This document shows, piece after piece, positions 33,020 through 34,489 of a DNA stretch of 34,489 nucleotides. The DNA is taken from positions 1 through 34,489 of the forward strand of contig JALVPF010000318.1 in NCBI GenBank assembly GCA_027031935.1. The letters run 5' to 3'. Below the pieces are notes generated by a model that was given only the letters and a program-made list of their open reading frames with translations, had not been told where the DNA came from and made no database searches. Made by a program: the position numbers and the translations under genes. Position 1 is the first letter of the stretch; each line of letters begins with the position of its first letter. This DNA is from Myxococcales bacterium (GTDB lineage Bacteria > Myxococcota > B64-G9).

Positions 33020-34489
33020 ATGCGAGCTTGTTATATATTGATGCTATCGGCCATTATCACCACCTTGGGTTCTTCGTGTTCGGATGAATGCAAGCCGACA
33101 GCGGAGGTCTGCGACAATTTGGATAACGATTGCAACGGCCTGGTGGATGATGGATTGCAGCGGGTTTGCAATACGGACTGTGGTAGTGGCATGGAGGTTT
33201 GTGAATCCGGCGCGTGGGTGAAATGCAGTGCACCTGAGCCGGGTGTAGAGGTCTGTAACGGCAAAGACGATGACTGTGATGGCTGTTTCGATGAGAAACC
33301 CGGTGAGGATTGTGCACCCCTTGAGCAACCTTGCTCTACGGATTGCGGTTCAGGAACGGAATACTGTTATATGGGAACCTGGAAGGATTGTACGGCCAAG
33401 CAACCCAAGGAAGAGACATGCAACGGGCTCGATGACGACTGTGACGGCAAGACTGACGAAGACCTGGATACCGATGCTGATGATGATGGTCATTATTCCC
33501 TGGAGTCATGTTCCACTCCTAACGACGATTGTGATGATTCCGATCCGGATAAACATCCCGGTCATGCCGAAGACTGTGATGGCCAGGACAACGACTGTGA
33601 CCAGATGATAGATGAGGGTTGTTCTTGCACTCCTCCCGACAGCCAGCCGTGCGGGTCAGATGTCGGTGTCTGCACCCTTGGGCATCACGATTGCCAGCAG
33701 GATGGAACCTGGGGACCATGCCTGGATGACAATGATCAGGAGGTGGTGCTTCCTGGTGCTTTGGCCGAGGCCTGTGACGGGGAGGACAATGATTGTGATG
33801 GGGATACGGACGAGGGCAACCCTGAGGGCGGTGGTCAGTGTGGCACGGACGAGGGTGTGTGCCAGACTGGTGTCTATGTTTGCGAGGACGGTAATCTCAA
33901 TTGCAATGGAGGGGTGGAACCCGGCCAGGAGATCTGCAACGGTCCGGAGGCGCTGGACGATGACTGCGATGGGTTGACCGACGAGGGTTTGGATGCTGAC
34001 AACTGGGAGACAAATGACACTTGCGCCATGTCCAGGGCCATCAGTCCGCTGGACGATGATCAAAACAGCATACTGGTCGTGACAAAGACCCTTTATAGAT
34101 ATGAAGACGACCAGTTCAAGAAAGATTCAGATTGGTTCTGCGCAAACGCAGTGGAGGCCTCCAGTTCGTTTTGTGCTCCAGGAGATCCCCAGTGCATGTT
34201 GCTGACCTTGCGTCTGGACGTGCCCCCTGGTGAGGATTACACCAGATGGAAAGCCTGCATCTATGACCATGGTGCTTCCGGAGACTCAAATGCCTGTACT
34301 GAAAACTGTGGTTCTGAACTGGTGGCGCTTTGCACGGATCCAGAGACAGACTGGAACGGAACCTTTTACCAGATGACTGTGCAATGGGCTGGCATCTGTA
34401 TGTACTCTGACAGCAGATATTTGGCAGTTGAGGTCACCTCGACAAACGATGATGACATCATCTCTCAGTGTCAGCCCTATGTGCTGACC
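33020..34489 (+). CDS. MopE-like lipoprotein with Asp/Cys metal-binding motifs (3' truncated)
   Basis: This frame is open to the window edge (490 codons, no stop), which is why the ORF track lacks it. A strong ribosome site (ggaggagg) precedes the ATG. The N terminus has a short hydrophobic signal and lipobox GSSC (TTLGSSC), so it is a lipoprotein. Six MopE-type motifs follow: VCDNLDNDCNGLVDDG, VCNGKDDDCDGCFDE, TCNGLDDDCDGKTDED, DCDGQDNDCDQMIDEG, ACDGEDNDCDGDTDEG and ICNGPEALDDDCDGLTDEG. Between them are Cys-rich spacers (STDCGSGTEYC, GVCQTGVYVCEDG). After about residue 330 the motifs end and an unassigned Cys-containing domain begins. Such motifs are linked to metal binding and are very frequent in Myxococcota surface proteins. 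The six track ORFs on the other strand are shadows. Confidence 0.9.
   Translation, partial: MRACYILMLSAIITTLGSSCSDECKPTAEVCDNLDNDCNGLVDDGLQRVCNTDCGSGMEVCESGAWVKCSAPEPGVEVCNGKDDDCDGCFDEKPGEDCAPLEQPCSTDCGSGTEYCYMGTWKDCTAKQPKEETCNGLDDDCDGKTDEDLDTDADDDGHYSLESCSTPNDDCDDSDPDKHPGHAEDCDGQDNDCDQMIDEGCSCTPPDSQPCGSDVGVCTLGHHDCQQDGTWGPCLDDNDQEVVLPGALAEACDGEDNDCDGDTDEGNPEGGGQCGTDEGVCQTGVYVCEDGNLNCNGGVEPGQEICNGPEALDDDCDGLTDEGLDADNWETNDTCAMSRAISPLDDDQNSILVVTKTLYRYEDDQFKKDSDWFCANAVEASSSFCAPGDPQCMLLTLRLDVPPGEDYTRWKACIYDHGASGDSNACTENCGSELVALCTDPETDWNGTFYQMTVQWAGICMYSDSRYLAVEVTSTNDDDIISQCQPYVLT

Noticed and set aside
33031-34063. ORFs overlapping the MopE-like gene (33031-33264, 33044-33328, 33057-33317, 33519-33719 and 33656-34063 on the minus strand; 33270-33608 and 33612-33977 on the plus strand)
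   Set aside because: They are shadows created by the GAT/GAC/TGT-rich repeats of the real plus-strand frame, with Arg/His/Met-rich translations and no ribosome sites.

Overview
The window reads as chromosomal DNA of an anaerobic bacterium from the old deltaproteobacterial group, most likely Myxococcota-like. This is inferred from gene content, not from a marker gene. Pointers to Myxococcota are a lipoprotein with six MopE-type Asp/Cys motifs, an FHA-domain sigma-54 activator, a second sigma-54 activator with its own sensor, and large sensor-kinase genes. Pointers to anaerobic life are a benzoyl-CoA-reductase/2-hydroxyacyl-CoA-dehydratase module with its ATP-dependent activator, a tungstate transporter, and an HdrA plus HdrD-like pair. 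I see no tRNA, rRNA, CRISPR array, IS element or prophage gene.

Layout. 1-4102 (+): the end of a sugar ABC transporter operon: a MalK-type ATPase (5' truncated), a binding-protein/MalF fusion, and a MalG permease whose first periplasmic loop carries a cytochrome c-like insertion with a CxxCH motif. 4127-6337 (+): a winged-helix AAA+ ATPase and a Fic-fold protein that lacks the catalytic histidine. 6386-10290 (-): an exported M1-type metallopeptidase and a DUF4139 protein with its own sigma-70-like promoter. 10366-15841 (-): a tightly packed unit of two dehydratase/reductase subunits, their activator, and tupABC. 15940-18162 (+): a lipoprotein with an N-terminal propeller-like part and a helical C-terminal part. 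18200-22066 (-): the FHA sigma-54 activator and a NatAB-type ABC exporter. 22392-24944 (-): hdrA and hdrD-like genes. 25169-26542 (-): a Trp/Tyr-rich DUF6600-type exported protein. 26719-32709 (-): a signalling locus (REC-GAF, PAS-DHp, GAF-PAS-histidine kinase, membrane sensor-HAMP-sigma-54 activator). 33020-end (+): the MopE-like lipoprotein, open at the window edge and absent from the supplied ORF track.

How it may work together (inference). The dehydratase/reductase module needs low-potential electrons and ATP. Tungstate uptake in the same transcription unit suggests that a tungsten enzyme elsewhere, such as an aldehyde:ferredoxin oxidoreductase, supplies or shares those electrons. The Hdr-like pair could be another electron-transfer node. 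The signalling genes look like a phosphorelay ending in sigma-54 transcription, with the DUF6600 gene directly downstream as a possible target. The most unusual items are the cytochrome-like insertion in MalG, an in-frame TGA that splits a REC-GAF-PAS-DHp gene exactly at the start of its PAS domain, the Fic protein with a lost active site, the tungstate/dehydratase unit, and a dispersed intergenic repeat with inverted-repeat-like ends.
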